Part shown: positions 35,013 through 47,205 of the stretch, one piece after another | Layout of the letters: every line of letters begins with the position of its first letter | Numbering within the stretch: position 1 is the stretch's first letter | Assembly: GCA_016748015.1 (NCBI GenBank) | Contig: JAAOMT010000039.1 | Span: forward strand, 15,933 to 79,932 | Direction of reading: 5' to 3' | Origin: Geosiphon pyriformis | Lineage: Eukaryota > Glomeromycota > Glomeromycetes > Archaeosporales > Geosiphonaceae | Length of the DNA: 64,000 bases | The notes under the pieces: model-generated | The model's database searches: none | What the model was told of the DNA's origin: nothing | The model's input: the letters and a program-made list of their open reading frames with translations, nothing else | Translations under genes and position numbers: made by a program

Positions 35013-36672
35013 TTATAAGATAGTCCTATTTCTCACCAATCTGGGACTTTTCAAAGATCCTGGTACCACTTGAAAGACTTCATAATCATCCACAAAGAAA
35101 TTTACTCTTCCATTTGCAGCTTCCTCTAAAACAGGAAACTCATATGAGTTTGATTTTTTACAATGACATCCAAGTGTTGTTTGGAAATTATCGCTACACA
35201 AAGCCAAATCATGGCCTTTACCAAAAATTGGACCGTAGGAGGATGAATACGCAATTCCATCACCAGATTGGAATCTACTGATTTTAGCGTTTCTTGTTCT
35301 TCCGTCTCCCAAAGAAAAAATAAAACTTTCATCACCTTTGATCCATGGGTTACGTGGATCCCAGCTGACAGGGTTATAACCACCAATCATATTTCCAGAT
35401 CCCTTGACTTTGATGACGATTATTGTGGCTCCTTTTTTATCGCACAGACGATGAAAATCAGCTGGCGTGAAGCCATCTCTACTGCCACGAAGTAAAAGTT
35501 TTAGCTCATATTGAGATGTGGCTCTCGGAGGTGTCATTTTATCATTTCCTTCGATCCAAGCACTTATTCTACGTATATGCTTTGCTTTCAATAGTGTGGA
35601 AACAGAATTAAATAAGGAAGGTAATAAAGAGATCCTTCCAACTGGCATTGTTTGAGTAGAGTTTCGTGTCGATGGTGGTATACTTTGAGATGGAGGAAAT
35701 GAAGGTGAGGGCGAAATTCGATTTATTATCACAGAATTTCGGATAGAGTTTCCATCAACCAAAAAGTGACGCAGCAATTGTTCATATAAAGCCGCTGGCA
35801 ATATCCTTGCATATGGTTTGACTTTGAAATAAAACTCATCAGAATCCATATTAAAAAATCGAATCAACGGAATCAACTGTTTTAATGTCATTTGCAAATC
35901 ACTAAAGTCTTTTTGAGACCACGTTTTAACATTTTCTTTGATCGAGGGATTCTGAGCAATACCCCATCGTAGTATATTTTCCCAAATATCGACTTCATCA
36001 ACATCCAAGTCATCTCTCTTTAGCATTTCTAATAAGGACGTTTCTTGGAATGATATGAAGTCATCAGATTTAAACAAGATGGTTGGAAAACCTGTTAACA
36101 AATCTTTACAATAGTCTTGAAGTTTAGTGAAGGATGCAAAGAGGTAGGCGGTTTGATGAACGGCGATAAAATTTTGTTGAAGTGATTTTGAATAGTTTTC
36201 AATTAAATGATCTTGAATATAGTCGATAATTTCTTCAAGAAAAAATTCATCTGCTGCCACTAGTATGTTAAAAACTGTGATTAAATCAAGCCCCTCCAAG
36301 GAGATATTGCCACTATACAGATATCTAAATAAAAAAATAGATCGTAAGTAGAGTTTAAAAATGATGAGATATAAAAATGAAATTTATAAAGAATTCTAAA
36401 TAATTAATATACTTTAAAATAATTTCAAAAGTTTTGGGTGCCATATTTGGCTTCTTTATAATATACAAATTATTCTCACGTTTCACCCAATCATTCTTTA
36501 ATGCAGCCGCAAAATAAGGTGATCTAGCAACCAGCACAGCCAAATGAGCTTGAAACGTTTTCTTGTTCTGTTCCTCGCCAACAGTAATAATTGCATCATA
36601 GAAAACGTTACTTTCTAACAACGAAGTCAAATCTTGAGATAAATTAGCGAAAAAATTTTGATTTGGTGCCAT
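35013..36672 (-). CDS. BTB-BACK-TLDc domain protein, divergent intact paralogue
   Basis: Exons 36413-36672 and 35013-36324 on the minus strand (88-base intron GTATAT..TTTAG in the same position and phase as in the other copies) give 523 residues. BTB: LLESNVFYDAIITVGEE, FQAHLAVLVARSPYFAAAL. BACK: FFLEEIIDYIQDHLIENY, IRFFNMDSDEFYFKVKPY. A Ser/Pro-rich linker absent from the other copies follows (ISPSPSFPPSQSIPPSTRN). TLDc: LLLRGSRDGFTPADFHRLC, IGGYNPVSWDPRNPW, FIFSLGDGRTRNAK, YGPIFGKGHDLALCSDNF, VDDYEVFQV, with an extra basic tail. It lacks the promoter element shared by the other loci and is the most distant member. It is likely the older, independently regulated gene. Its role is probably a Cullin-3 adaptor, substrate unknown. 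Confidence 0.93.
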
Positions 36673-38245
36673 TATTTATCAATATTTCGTTATTGATATT
36701 TGCAGTTTTAGGGATTGAGTATTTCAATTTTCAAATAGTTGTGGAGTCTAGCTTCGAAGTATGTGTGAAATCAAGAAGATGGAAGGGCTTGTTTTGATTT
36801 TCAATTTTTTTTTGAAACATATTTGATTTATATAACTTTCGGCGATATAGTTTTTTATTTGCTTTAGGTAAAAAAAATATTATACTGTTTGGCTCTCTTC
36901 CTATCATTAAGTTGTGCAAATGACTATTTGGTTATAATGAATCGTTATCACACACTTAAAGATTGTACTACATTGGTGAAATGAAATTTAATATCATCTC
37001 GGGAAGCTCGCATTTGAATATTCTAAATGTAAATATTTTCAATTTTGCGAATTTTGAGCACTTCTAAAATTCTTTTCATGTGTGTTAAGTTCCTTTTATA
37101 GAATAAAATTTTTTTAATGCCAAAGCTTATAATTCTCACAGTATATATACAAATACAAATAAACTGAAATTAAAGAAAATTCAAATATCTTTAAATTTCA
37201 GTTCAGAGATGAGATTTTAAAAAAGTATTTCAAAGTGCAAATTGTTTCATTAATTTTTTTTCTAAACTTGAAGATTTTATCTGACCGTTGGCATGATAAA
37301 TTATGTAGTCTTTACCGAATATATTCTAAAAGAAAAGTTTTTCCATCATTTAAAAATGTCGGGTCTTTGCAAGCCGCAAATTTAATTTCACTTAATAGTC
37401 TAAACCATTCTTGAATCATTTCTTGTTTAATTTCCAATTTAAGAATTATTTGATTTGTGAAAAATTTGTTTCTTGATGAATTTTAATCAAGCTGAAACTG
37501 TTTGCTATAATCAGTTTTGGTTTTGTTTCCGAAATGTTTCGAAAACAATGTTCCACATGGTTCTAGATAGGAATTACATTTTTCACACACCCTGATTGCC
37601 ATGGGGTTTAACAAAGATGATCTACAGTCAAACTTATGTTTTCGAAATTTTTACGTAAGAGTAAATTTATGAGTATGGAAATTTTTTTATTTCAAGTTGA
37701 AATTCCTATATTCATTTTTTTACTTTCCCAGTATTAAGTATATGACGTTCAGAAAATTATTATATATATGCGGCAAAGAGTTGTACCAAGTCAGTTAAAT
37801 TTTTATCCCCTTGAATGAATTGTTGTATTGCTAAGAATCTGACTGATAAGTCTAGAAGATTCTTATAGATGATTAACTTTTGTGTATGAATGCAGGCACT
37901 ATTTTATATCGAGCATTTAGAAATTAAATTTTATCGAATTCCAAGATTTTAATAAAAAAGAACTTAATACAGTAGTTAAAGAACATCGGGATACTCATGG
38001 TAGACACTTATATTGGTATGGATCTTCCAACGAAATATTATATCTCAATGTTTACAACCTTGAAACTCTCGCAATAATAACCTTAATGTGAACTTGAACA
38101 TTAAAAAGTTTTTTCAATGAAAAGGAACTTTGTATTCTCTAAAAATTGCTAAAAAATTTATCTTTATATATCTTAAAATTTATATTTCAAATTTCAAGAA
38201 GCGTGTAACAATGATTAAATGTAAATGTGCATTTAAAAGTCACAA
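36673..38245. other. intergenic stretch, weak coding-like traces only
   Basis: No gene is supported. A minus-strand run near 37280-37440 (IKFAACKDPTFLNDGKTF) and a plus-strand run near 37970-38080 (VVKEHRDTHGRHLYWYG) have coding-like composition, but I recognise neither and each is short. Confidence 0.35.
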
Positions 38246-38602
38246 ACACTTATTGTTATCAAAGTAAAGGAGGTCGACTGATTGACAGCTAGTACACAAG
38301 AACCTTGGCATTCTCGGGGTGATTGGATAGAGAGAAAAAGAATTTTTATTTTTCCCTTGGAGATAGAAAGCTGAATGTGATAAACTTGAAAATTTTTGTT
38401 AGCGGATATGGACTATATGGTTACTCTAATTTGGCTCGTATAGTATTATAATAAAAGATGATAATTTTTAAAATAGCCTAGATGCTCTTGTCGAAAGGAT
38501 AAATTTTACAAACATTTTATAATGACTGGTTTAGAAAATTAAATAGTAGACTTCTTTGTGGAGGAGTATAAAGTATTTCAAATAATTAAAATAAAAAACT
38601 TA
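38246..38602 (+). pseudogene. BTB-TLDc relic, TLDc fragment only
   Basis: In the plus direction the fragments TIVIKVKE, EPWHSRGDWIERKR, FIFPLEIES and finally VDFFVEEYKVFQIIK appear in the order expected for the second half of the TLDc domain, across stops and frame changes. The middle (GPxFG..NDFQ) is replaced by AT-rich sequence. The 170 bases after it (cacataattcaatcagc.. to attttatttcatttattttaat, up to about 38750) resemble the 3' flank of the 13.9 kb gene. The locus is dead. Confidence 0.8.
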
Positions 38603-39189
38603 GTTTCACATAATTCAATCAGCTATGTTTTTAGTTTGTTTCAAATAGCGCCCCTAATTTGGAAATTTGTACTAAGAGTCTTCTATAGTTTATTACTCTA
38701 AGCATAATAAAAGGACTAAATTGGATATGTAATTTTATTTCATTTATTTTAATAGTTAGCAAGTTCTGAGAGAATTTTATTCTATGAAGTTATTTTTGAA
38801 GAATATTTTCTTAAAATTGTAGAAAAAAAAGGATTGCTTACATAAAAGTATTTTTTTGGTTCTTAGACATATTTATAAAATTTTATATAAGTTTTTTACA
38901 TTAAATCGGTAAAAGTTCAAACCAATGTAAGCTTTATAAGGGAGACCTCTGGAAATAATTCACAATTCAAATTTCAATTTATTAATTACTATTAATAATT
39001 GTGAAATATGATACAATTTGGACAATTTTCAAACAATTAGTTTGGATAATTCCAAACTCAACTATTTAATAATTCAAAGAACAATTGAATTACAGCCAAT
39101 AAAATCTTTTCACCATTATAAATAATTTCAAAATGGCTTTAACTTACAAGCTTTGTATCACAATTTCGGGTATTTTTTGAACACTCAGA

Positions 39190-39290
39190 ATTTCTTTAAT
39201 GTTAGGATTATGGTTGGCATCTAATACCAAAAATTTTCGTGCTCATTCGCAAATTTTAGCAGCAAGATCGCAAAAGAAGCTCGAGATATT
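39190..39290 (+). pseudogene. BTB domain relic
   Basis: A short run reads VRIMVG then, one frame over, SNTKNFRAHSQILAARSQKK. This matches VRIIVGDGxNTKTFHAHSPILAARSSYF in the BTB domain of the intact paralogues. It lies ~630 bases upstream of the intact 39.9 kb gene, in the same direction. Nothing else of the gene remains. Confidence 0.7.
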
Positions 39291-39833
39291 TAATTTTAAC
39301 AAAAAATAACTAGAAATATAATTTTTTATTTAGAAAGTAGAAAGTAGAAAATACATTCTTTTTTTTGAATTGTTTCAAATATTTTTAGTAAATATTGAAA
39401 TATTAGAGCTTTAAAAAAAATCTATTGTATTAAATTAAAATTTAATTAAACGTTATATTATTTTTTAAAATCGATAATTTATAAATTTCTTTATGTTAAA
39501 TTTGCAAAAAATGAAGTAAAAGGGATGTTAAAATTTAGCTTTTCAAATTTTAAGCAGTTGAACTAGTCTAATAAAATTTTTTAAAATAATTTAGGTCACG
39601 TTAGAGCTTTAACAAGTTAGAAAATTTTATTAGATAACACAGCTACCAATTTTTTAGGTAAATCGGATTCTTGTCTGCATTTTATATACACCCCTACAAT
39701 AAATATCTATAACCAGTCACGTATTATGTGTCAGCAAGAAAATGAGTTAACTACTATAATGATGAATTCAGATCAGAACAGATAAAAGATTCCGCCATAA
39801 ATTCCACTACTAGTGACTCACAGATCTTTTCAC

Positions 39834-39855
39834 AAGGTAAACATAAACAAGTGGG
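39834..39855 (+). promoter_or_regulatory. conserved upstream element with two forkhead-like sites
   Basis: aaggtaaacataaacaagtg followed by gg, about 66 bases before the ATG at 39921. It contains GTAAACA and ATAAACA in tandem, each a forkhead-type core. It is preceded by ttccactac..gactcacagatctttt, as in the 27.3 kb copy. Confidence 0.55.
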
Positions 39856-39920
39856 CGCAACGTAACTAGCTTTAAGCTGCTGAATTATAAAAACCTAAGA
39901 ATTTTGCTTCTTAGATATTC

Positions 39921-41417
39921 ATGGCGTCTCAACAACTCTCCCACGCTTTATCTCACGATTTAACGAGCTTATTGAATAATGAAATATTCTCTGATGTTAA
40001 GATTATCGTTGGTGATGGTCTTAATAATAAAACTTTTCACGGTCATTCGCCGATTTTAGCAGCAAGATCCTCTTATTTTGATGTAGCACTCTCTAATAAT
40101 TGGGTTAAAAGAGAAAATAAAACCATTATCTTCTCTAAGCCTAATATTTCACCACAAATGTTTGAGGTGATACTTCGGTAAGTTTAGTTTGCTTAAAATA
40201 TACTTGCTAATATTTTATTCATACATTTTATTATTGTTTTATCTAGATATTTGTATAGTGGTGAAATATCTCTTAAGGAATACGGAGTACCTAAAATATT
40301 AGAATTGCTTATTATCGCTGATGAGCTCATTTTGGAAAATCTAATTAACCACCTGGAAAGCTATCTAATTGAAAATCATGCCAAAGAGCTAGAAGAAAAC
40401 TTTGCCTCTTTGTATGAAATATCATTTATGCATGATTCGTTCAAAAAGCTGCAAGAATTCTGCACACAAATAGCAGCTAAAAGTCCAGCTATAATCTTCA
40501 GATCCCAAGATTTCACCTCCTTAAGTAAGAATTTTCTTTCCTCAATTTTGTCCCGCGATGACTTTATTATGGAAGAAATAGAAATATGGAAAAAGATTGT
40601 GGAATGCGGAGTTGCTAAATTGGGTAACAATATTAAGTTAGAAGAGATTCTTAACTGGACAGATGAGAATTTTAACGCCTTTAAGGAAATAATTGAAGGA
40701 TTTCTACCTTTAATCCGGTTCTTTCACATATCTTCTGTTGACTTCTATCACAAAGTAAAACCATTTGCGAGAATTTTACCCAGAACTTTATATGAAGATC
40801 TTTTACATCATTATCTAGTACCGGATAGTCATCAAAAGTCTGTAGATGCTCAACCATTACGATCAAATGTTGATTCAAAGCTTCTTCAGTTGCATAATGT
40901 GAGGCAGCTTGACCACTGGATCCAGGGCAAAGATAAAAATACTCCTTTTCAAAGCCAACTTGGAAATAACTTTAATTTGTTACTTCGAGGCAGTCGAGAC
41001 GGATTTACCCCATACGATTTTCATCGATTATGTGATTACAAAGGATCCACAATTAGTGTTATCAAAGTGAAAGTAACTGGTCAACTGATTGGCGGGTATA
41101 ACCCACAATCTTGGTCTTCTCGTGGAAAATGGTTAAATGGAAAGGGAAGTTTTATTTTTTCCCTTGGAGATGGCAAAGTTGAAAATGCTAAACTTAGCAA
41201 ATCTGTTAAAGAAAACGGACCTTTTGATAGCTCAATCCGTGGACCCGAATTTGGCATGTATAGTATTGTAATGAAAAGTAAAGATTTTCAAAATAACCCT
41301 GGATGCAATTGTAGAAAGGATTCATCATATGAGTACGCGATAATGCCTGATTCAGAAAATAAACAAGTAGACTTCTTTGTCGAGGAGTATGAAGTTTTTC
41401 AAATAAGAAAACTTTAA
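39921..41417 (+). CDS. BTB-BACK-TLDc domain protein, intact
   Basis: Exons 39921-40177 and 40247-41417 (69-base intron, GTAAGT..TCTAG) encode 475 residues. BTB: LLNNEIFSDVKIIVGD, FHGHSPILAARSSYFDVAL. BACK: LILENLINHLESYLIENH, FFHISSVDFYHKVKPF. TLDc: LLLRGSRDGFTPYDFHRLC, IGGYNPQSWSSRGKW, FIFSLGDGKVENAK, GPEFGMYSIVM, NPGCNCRKDSSYE, VEEYEVFQIRKL. Intron position and phase match the 13.9 kb gene. The gene carries the shared promoter element and is followed by the flank duplicated at 18.7-20.1 kb. It is likely functional. The expected role is an adaptor that brings a target to a Cullin-3 ligase, with TLDc of unknown partner. Confidence 0.94.
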
Positions 41418-42780
41418 ACTTAGTTTATACAATCAGTCAATTGAATCTTTATATTTCTAAAGTTTATAACAAATGGGACCCCCTTCATTGGATATTTACA
41501 CCAAAAGAGTCTTCAATAGCCTATTGCTCCAATCTCTACAATAAAGACACAGAATTAGATATGAAATATTATTTCGTATCCTGAATAGGTGTTACTTTAT
41601 GCAGTCTATTTTTTTAAAAAAATTTTAGAGATTATAACTATTCCTCTTTAAAACTTTTTCTTATAGAGTTTACCTTTTGAAAGTCAGTCATTTAGGTATT
41701 TTATCACAAGCTAAAAGCATAAAACGCTTAAAAAAAATTTTGTCGTTATTCAATTAGCTAAATAGCCTTAGAAAAGTCAGTTTTACACATTTGCGCTTGC
41801 TTATAGTTCTCTACTATTTAAAAGCGTAATTTTAGATTGAATAAAAATAAGTGGCGGCGACATTTAGTAATTTCTGGGAAATGGCGATGGAAAAGAATAA
41901 ATATTAAAAAGAAAACTTAAAACATAGAATCAAAAGACTTGACGTATAGGATTTCAATTATCTTAACTATGTATTTTTTATAGCTGCATAATTATTCTAG
42001 TAAGTCAATCGAGAACCGTGATTAAAAGCTTAATAGGCAATTCTGCTAAATCAAAATTTATTAAAGATTTTATTAAAATCTTTGCAATAAAAAAAGGTTC
42101 TTCTTTACAATTGTTTTTATTAACTAAAAGTATAATAAGTTTATTGAACAATTATTCTAGAATAATCTTTTAAATTCTTTACTTGTTAAATTCCGATGAA
42201 ATATTAAATATTACAAGAATCTTGAAAGTTTATACCAATTTTAAGATTAAACTAAGATTCAATTCAGGTGTATATAAAATAAATGTATTGTCAGTTTAAC
42301 ATTTTAAACCAAAAATATATTCAATAATGATTATAATAAAGCATTCAAACAAGCAAAAAACGGTTCAAAAATTTTTATTCAATTAATAAACGAAAAATTA
42401 GTTCAATATTCCAAATAAGCAAATGGGGTAAAAATTAAATTACGGAAAAAGGTATATGATAGGAAAACCAAGGGAAACTCGTTGAAATTGAACGTTTTAA
42501 AAGTTTATTCGGTCATTTATAGTTTTCAAAATGAGGGAATATATTAACTGTTAATAAAGAAATACAAAAGTCACATCGCAAAACTTTCAATGAGTTAATA
42601 ATTTTTATGATGAAACCTCAAGCCTTTGTGATTCAAAAACATCTCTTTAATGATAGAACACTTAAAAAATATATCGTTTGAACAATAAATTATTTAAAAA
42701 AATTGTTACTTAAGAATCGATCATTTTTTTTAGGTTGATATTTCTTACAACGTTCGATTTCCAGTATCACTCCTTTCTTT
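41418..42780 (+). repeat. duplicated BTB downstream flank
   Basis: Non-coding partner of 18700-20149 in inverted orientation (landmarks are given there). No gene is seen in it. Confidence 0.75.
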
Positions 42781-44763
42781 AAGCTCAACTCATCAAACAA
42801 TTTAATGAAGGCTTATAATGATATATTCAGCTATTTTTTTATATAATTTCAATCGTTTATTCAGAATATAAATTAATATTAATTGTTTGAAACAGTTTGA
42901 ATATCACTTTTAGATTTTTCCTAAATTCTTTACTTCATTTTATAAAGTTTTATGTTTTATTGACTTTTGATAAAACTAAATATTAGTGTATAAGTAATAT
43001 ATAAAAATAAGATAATGAAATTAAATAAAAAATTAAAAAGATTTTCTCTTGTTTACTTTATTTATTCATAAAAATCCTTTATATTCAATATCGTTTCGCT
43101 GCCTTTTTTTGATCAATGTTATTTAAATATTTTTAATTACCATAAATTAAAGAAAATTAATTTTTAATATTTCAACTTTGTTATATCAATGATTTAGAGG
43201 GTTTAATATCTTTATTCAAAATTTTTAAATGATACATTTGCTGTAAAGAATTTTCAGTCGCAATTTAAATTTAAACTCAAATGTAAGTTAAAAAGAAATG
43301 TAAGTGTTTGAAAAGAAAAACCAAAGTTAATAAGGCAAATACAATTAACAAATTTTTTTCATATTAACGAATAATATGTACTTAATGATGAAAGAATATG
43401 TTTATAATTCAGAGTTATACAATATAGTGTTTATATGATTTTTAAGTTTAGATATAACAAAATATTCATTAATAATTTTTAAATTTAACAAGTTTCATTA
43501 TATTTAGTAAATAATCATTGTAAAAAGCATTGTTCCTTTTAAAGTTCTAATTTGGATGATTAAACTTGAGTAATAAAAAGGAAAGAGGTTACTGATTGAT
43601 CCAAAAATAGTAGACCATTTTTTAAAATATTGAGAGATTATTTAAAGAAAAAAAGGAATTATATTTATAAATTCTAACTTCAAATGAAAAATAAGTGAAA
43701 TGGAAAATATCATAATTTAAAGATTAATTCAAGTTTCGGAAAAGTGGAATTATCCTAAAAAATTAAGAAGAAAAGCTTGAAATCTTTGCAAAATTATATT
43801 TTTTGCTTTAAAAAAGAATAGTAATTATTTTAAATTGAAAATTTTCATTAAAAAAGATGCAACTAAAATCATCGATACTAAAATCAAGTTTATGCTTGTA
43901 TCTTTACACATATAAAATTTTTATTTTTTCTGTCTTTTGTTATCATCACGATGATGAGTATTTTAAATAATGTCTATTTAAAAGTATGATTATTTAAATT
44001 TCAAAAATTTATCTTATAACCAGAAAAGCAGTATAAATCTTAGTTTATTTTTCAAAATTACAAAATTTTAATGTTCTGTTTATATATCACTGAAAATTTG
44101 AAAATATTAGATATCTTTTAAAAATTAATTTCTCCTAATCTAAAAGCAAAATGGTATGCAAGATATAGTAATACCAATGCAAATCTTTAAAATATTAAGA
44201 GCCTAAAAATAAATCTTTTATACTGAAAAGAATAGTGATATTTCACTAAAGGTTTTATTAAATAAAAAACTATATATCTTAAATAATGTCGAGTAAAAGC
44301 TATTAATGAGCATTTTTTATATTGGATCCTAAATATATATTTGGGGATTTTTAATTAAAGTCATTTTCAATACAAGGAACCAAAATTATTTTAATGTTTT
44401 TTCTATACAAATAGTATTTAAAAATACGAATTTCACATAAGAAATTTTAAAATTTTCATGCAAAAGAATTTTTTATTTTTCTTAATTTTTAAAGTTTCCT
44501 TCATTATTTCCTTGATTTATCATTTATAAGGATAGATTTTAAAAAAGACCATAATATTTAACCATTATATATTAAGATTATTAATTTATATGAAGAAATT
44601 AGACATAGTATTCTCTAGATATTAATCGTCTTTTTTTTGTCATATATTTGATTTAGCCAATGGCACATCCTGCAACGTGAATTGATTTACATGCAAGTAT
44701 ATGGATGATGAATGTAAAGTTATAAATTTTTATAAAATATAAATAAAAAAGCTTATTAACATA
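42781..44763. other. AT-rich stretch, nothing seen
   Basis: Very AT-rich with no frame of coding character and no structured repeat that I can detect. Confidence 0.55.
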
Positions 44764-45089
44764 GAGTCTGGGACAAAAAAAATGGAAATTATTATTTTTT
44801 AAAGATAAAAAATTTAATTATAAAATATATTACAAGTATTTTTTCAATTTTATATATATAAATAATTATTAAAAAATGGAATTTTTTTTTAGAAAAAGTT
44901 ATAAGTAAAAAAGTCATCATATTATTTTTATTAATTGTATAATCAATAATTATTAGACTTTAATAAAAATATAATTGTATATTATTAAGAAGCTTATAAA
45001 TAAGTTTACTTAATAATATTTATTAAAATAATTTGGAATATTTTTTTAAAAAATTCTATTTAGATTTCCATTTTTTTTGTCCCAGACTG
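44764..45089. mobile_element. Tc1/mariner-type MITE, 326 bp
   Basis: Terminal inverted repeats of 26 bases match at 25 positions (left end 44764-44789, right end 45064-45089; both contain agtctgggacaaaaaaaatg). TA flanks both sides (44762-44763, 45090-45091), as expected for Tc1/mariner insertion. The interior is AT-rich and non-coding. The ends resemble those of the decayed transposon at 27454-28711 (cagtctgg, then an A-rich run and ggaaa), so the same transposase family may have moved it. Confidence 0.88.
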
Positions 45090-45091
45090 TA

Positions 45092-46618
45092 ATAGCTTAG
45101 CCAATCAAATAATGCAAATCGTACAATACATTTTATTTTGAAAAACTAGCAATTTCGTTTAATTAATAAAAATTCATAATTTTAAAAAAACTCAAAATGA
45201 TTAATTTGTTGCAAAAAGCATTATGATATTAGAAAAATCAAAAAAAATAAAGAAATAAATAGTACTCTTTTTTAATTATTTTACCAAAATTTCCAAAAAC
45301 TTTAAAAGTTCTTATCAAGCAGAATTTAAATAATATTTATGATTATAATAAAACAGCTTTTTAATGAAAATTAAAATCATATAAGTTTTTTATAATATTT
45401 TATTGTTGATACAAAAAAAAAACAGAGTTATAATTCTTTTGTATTATAAAGTTACAAAAATTTTAAAAATTACTTTCTTTTTTATTTACAATACAATGTT
45501 TTAATATATATATATATATAGCTACTTCTCTGTATATTGTTATTCAAATAATACTACATGGATGCAATCAAAAATTTTTTACATTTATTACAAAAATTTA
45601 AAATTTAAATACAAAATTCTACCAAACTATTTTATTATTGTTGAGTAATATATATTCGAAAAAAAAACCCAATTATGTAATCCTAAATTTAATTAATTAT
45701 TTGTAAATTAATTATTTGGCACAAATAATAAAAATATTGTAAGTAAAATATTAAAATGGCTAATAATGTGTAAAAAGTACGTAAATTGTTTTTAATATAA
45801 AACATATAAGTATTGAATATATTTAAATAGTGATTGGATCGCACCATATGCAATGAAAAAAAGTAATAATAACTTTTTTTGTATTGGTAAATTTGATAAT
45901 AATAGTATAAATTTATTATCAAATTTATAAAAATCTAATAAAAAATATACTATTATATTATTAATAACTTCCAATTAATGAATTTCTATTTGCTAAAAAT
46001 ATTGTAAAATTGATTTTATTTTACAAATTAGAATTTTACTATTTAATAAAAAATTTATTGAAACTGTTGATAATGTAAAATATTTTAAAAATTTTACAAA
46101 TTGAAAATATTGAAAATATTGTAACCATTCTTATTCATTGAAATTTAAATCAAAAATATAATTCACCAATATCCATATTATAAAAAATGAAACAATAATT
46201 TTAACTCATATTATGATTTTTAAGTTCAAAAATATGCAAAAAAATGTTTTTTTTATTAAAAACAATTTTTTAAATAAAATTATTTAAATTAAATGTGTTA
46301 TTTTTTTTCAATTTGCAATTATTGATTGTTTTAATTTTTTTTAACACATATTATTAATTTTTAAACCGTTTTTTTATAAAAACTTGATTATTATTTTTAA
46401 AAAAATAATTTTAGATTTACTTTTTAAATATTCAACAAAAAAATTATTAAACCCAAAGTAAAATAATAATAATAATAATAATAATAATAGATGTTTTTAA
46501 AAAACAGTTAACATTATTTTAATTTATAATACTTAAAAAATATACTATAACTTATTAAATTTACATTAGCTATATATAATATTAACCAAGTTTGTGCTAA
46601 AGAATTGGTATTAAGCTA
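45092..46618. other. very AT-rich stretch with simple repeats
   Basis: Holds an (AT)n run at 45504-45520 and an (AAT)n run at 46461-46489. Two overlapping minus-strand frames at 45689-45974 are Tyr/Phe/Ile-rich by composition only and are not supported as genes. Confidence 0.5.
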
Positions 46619-47203
46619 CAGAGGGTGTCCAAAAGTTTCCGAACAAGATTTTATTTAACAATAATATTTATTTTTTTATAAAATAAAACAAAATAAACAA
46701 CACATTTATAATTTTATAGTAATTTTCTAAATTTTTCCATTAAGTGTTACTAAACGTTTAAGTCGGCGATATTTTTGGTGAGTAAATAAACGTGGACGTC
46801 CTGAACGAGGTCTTGAATCAATTGAACCAGTTTCTTTAAATCGTTTTATTGTATCCGAAACTGTTGTCAAGCTGCAATTGACTATGTTGGCAATATCACA
46901 ATATTTCTTGCCATGCTGTTGTAATAAGCATATAGTTTTATGTTGAGCAATCATTAATTCTTTTTTTGCTCCCATTTCGTTTTAATAAAAACGACGAAAA
47001 AATCTTATATGCGCGTTACATTTCATTTTTATAAAAAAAACGAGTATGAATAAAATCGATTATGCGCGTCGCGAAAAAACATTATACACGCGTGTTTAAA
47101 AAATAAAAAACGCGTAATTAAATAATTAACTAACTTAATTTAGTAATAAACTCGTGCTTTTCTAATTATTCAAGCATGTTCGGAAACTTTTGGACACCCT
47201 CTG
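46619..47203 (-). mobile_element. non-autonomous Tc1/mariner element encoding only an HTH domain
   Basis: A 585-bp element with 27-base perfect terminal inverted repeats (both ends start cagagggtgtccaaaagttt) flanked by TA (46617-46618, 47204-47205). One open frame inside covers the DNA-binding part of the transposase. No DDE domain is present, so this is an internal-deletion derivative. Perfect ends suggest a fairly recent insertion compared with the other elements here. Confidence 0.92.
46727..46975 (-). CDS. truncated Tc1-type transposase, helix-turn-helix domain only
   Basis: 82 residues starting MGAKKELMIAQHKTICLLQQ. The predicted first HTH continues with HGKKYCDIANIVNCSLTTVS and a recognition-helix-like DTIKRFKETGS, followed by the GRPR motif (SRPRSGRPRLF) that links the two halves of the paired-like DNA-binding region in Tc1 transposases. 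The second half and the catalytic DDE domain are missing. The frame is fully open within an element with perfect ends. It could bind the terminal repeats and act as a competitor of the full-length enzyme, but that is inference. It may equally be a passive leftover. Confidence 0.75.
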   Translation of the reverse strand: MGAKKELMIAQHKTICLLQQHGKKYCDIANIVNCSLTTVSDTIKRFKETGSIDSRPRSGRPRLFTHQKYRRLKRLVTLNGKI

Positions 47204-47205
47204 TA

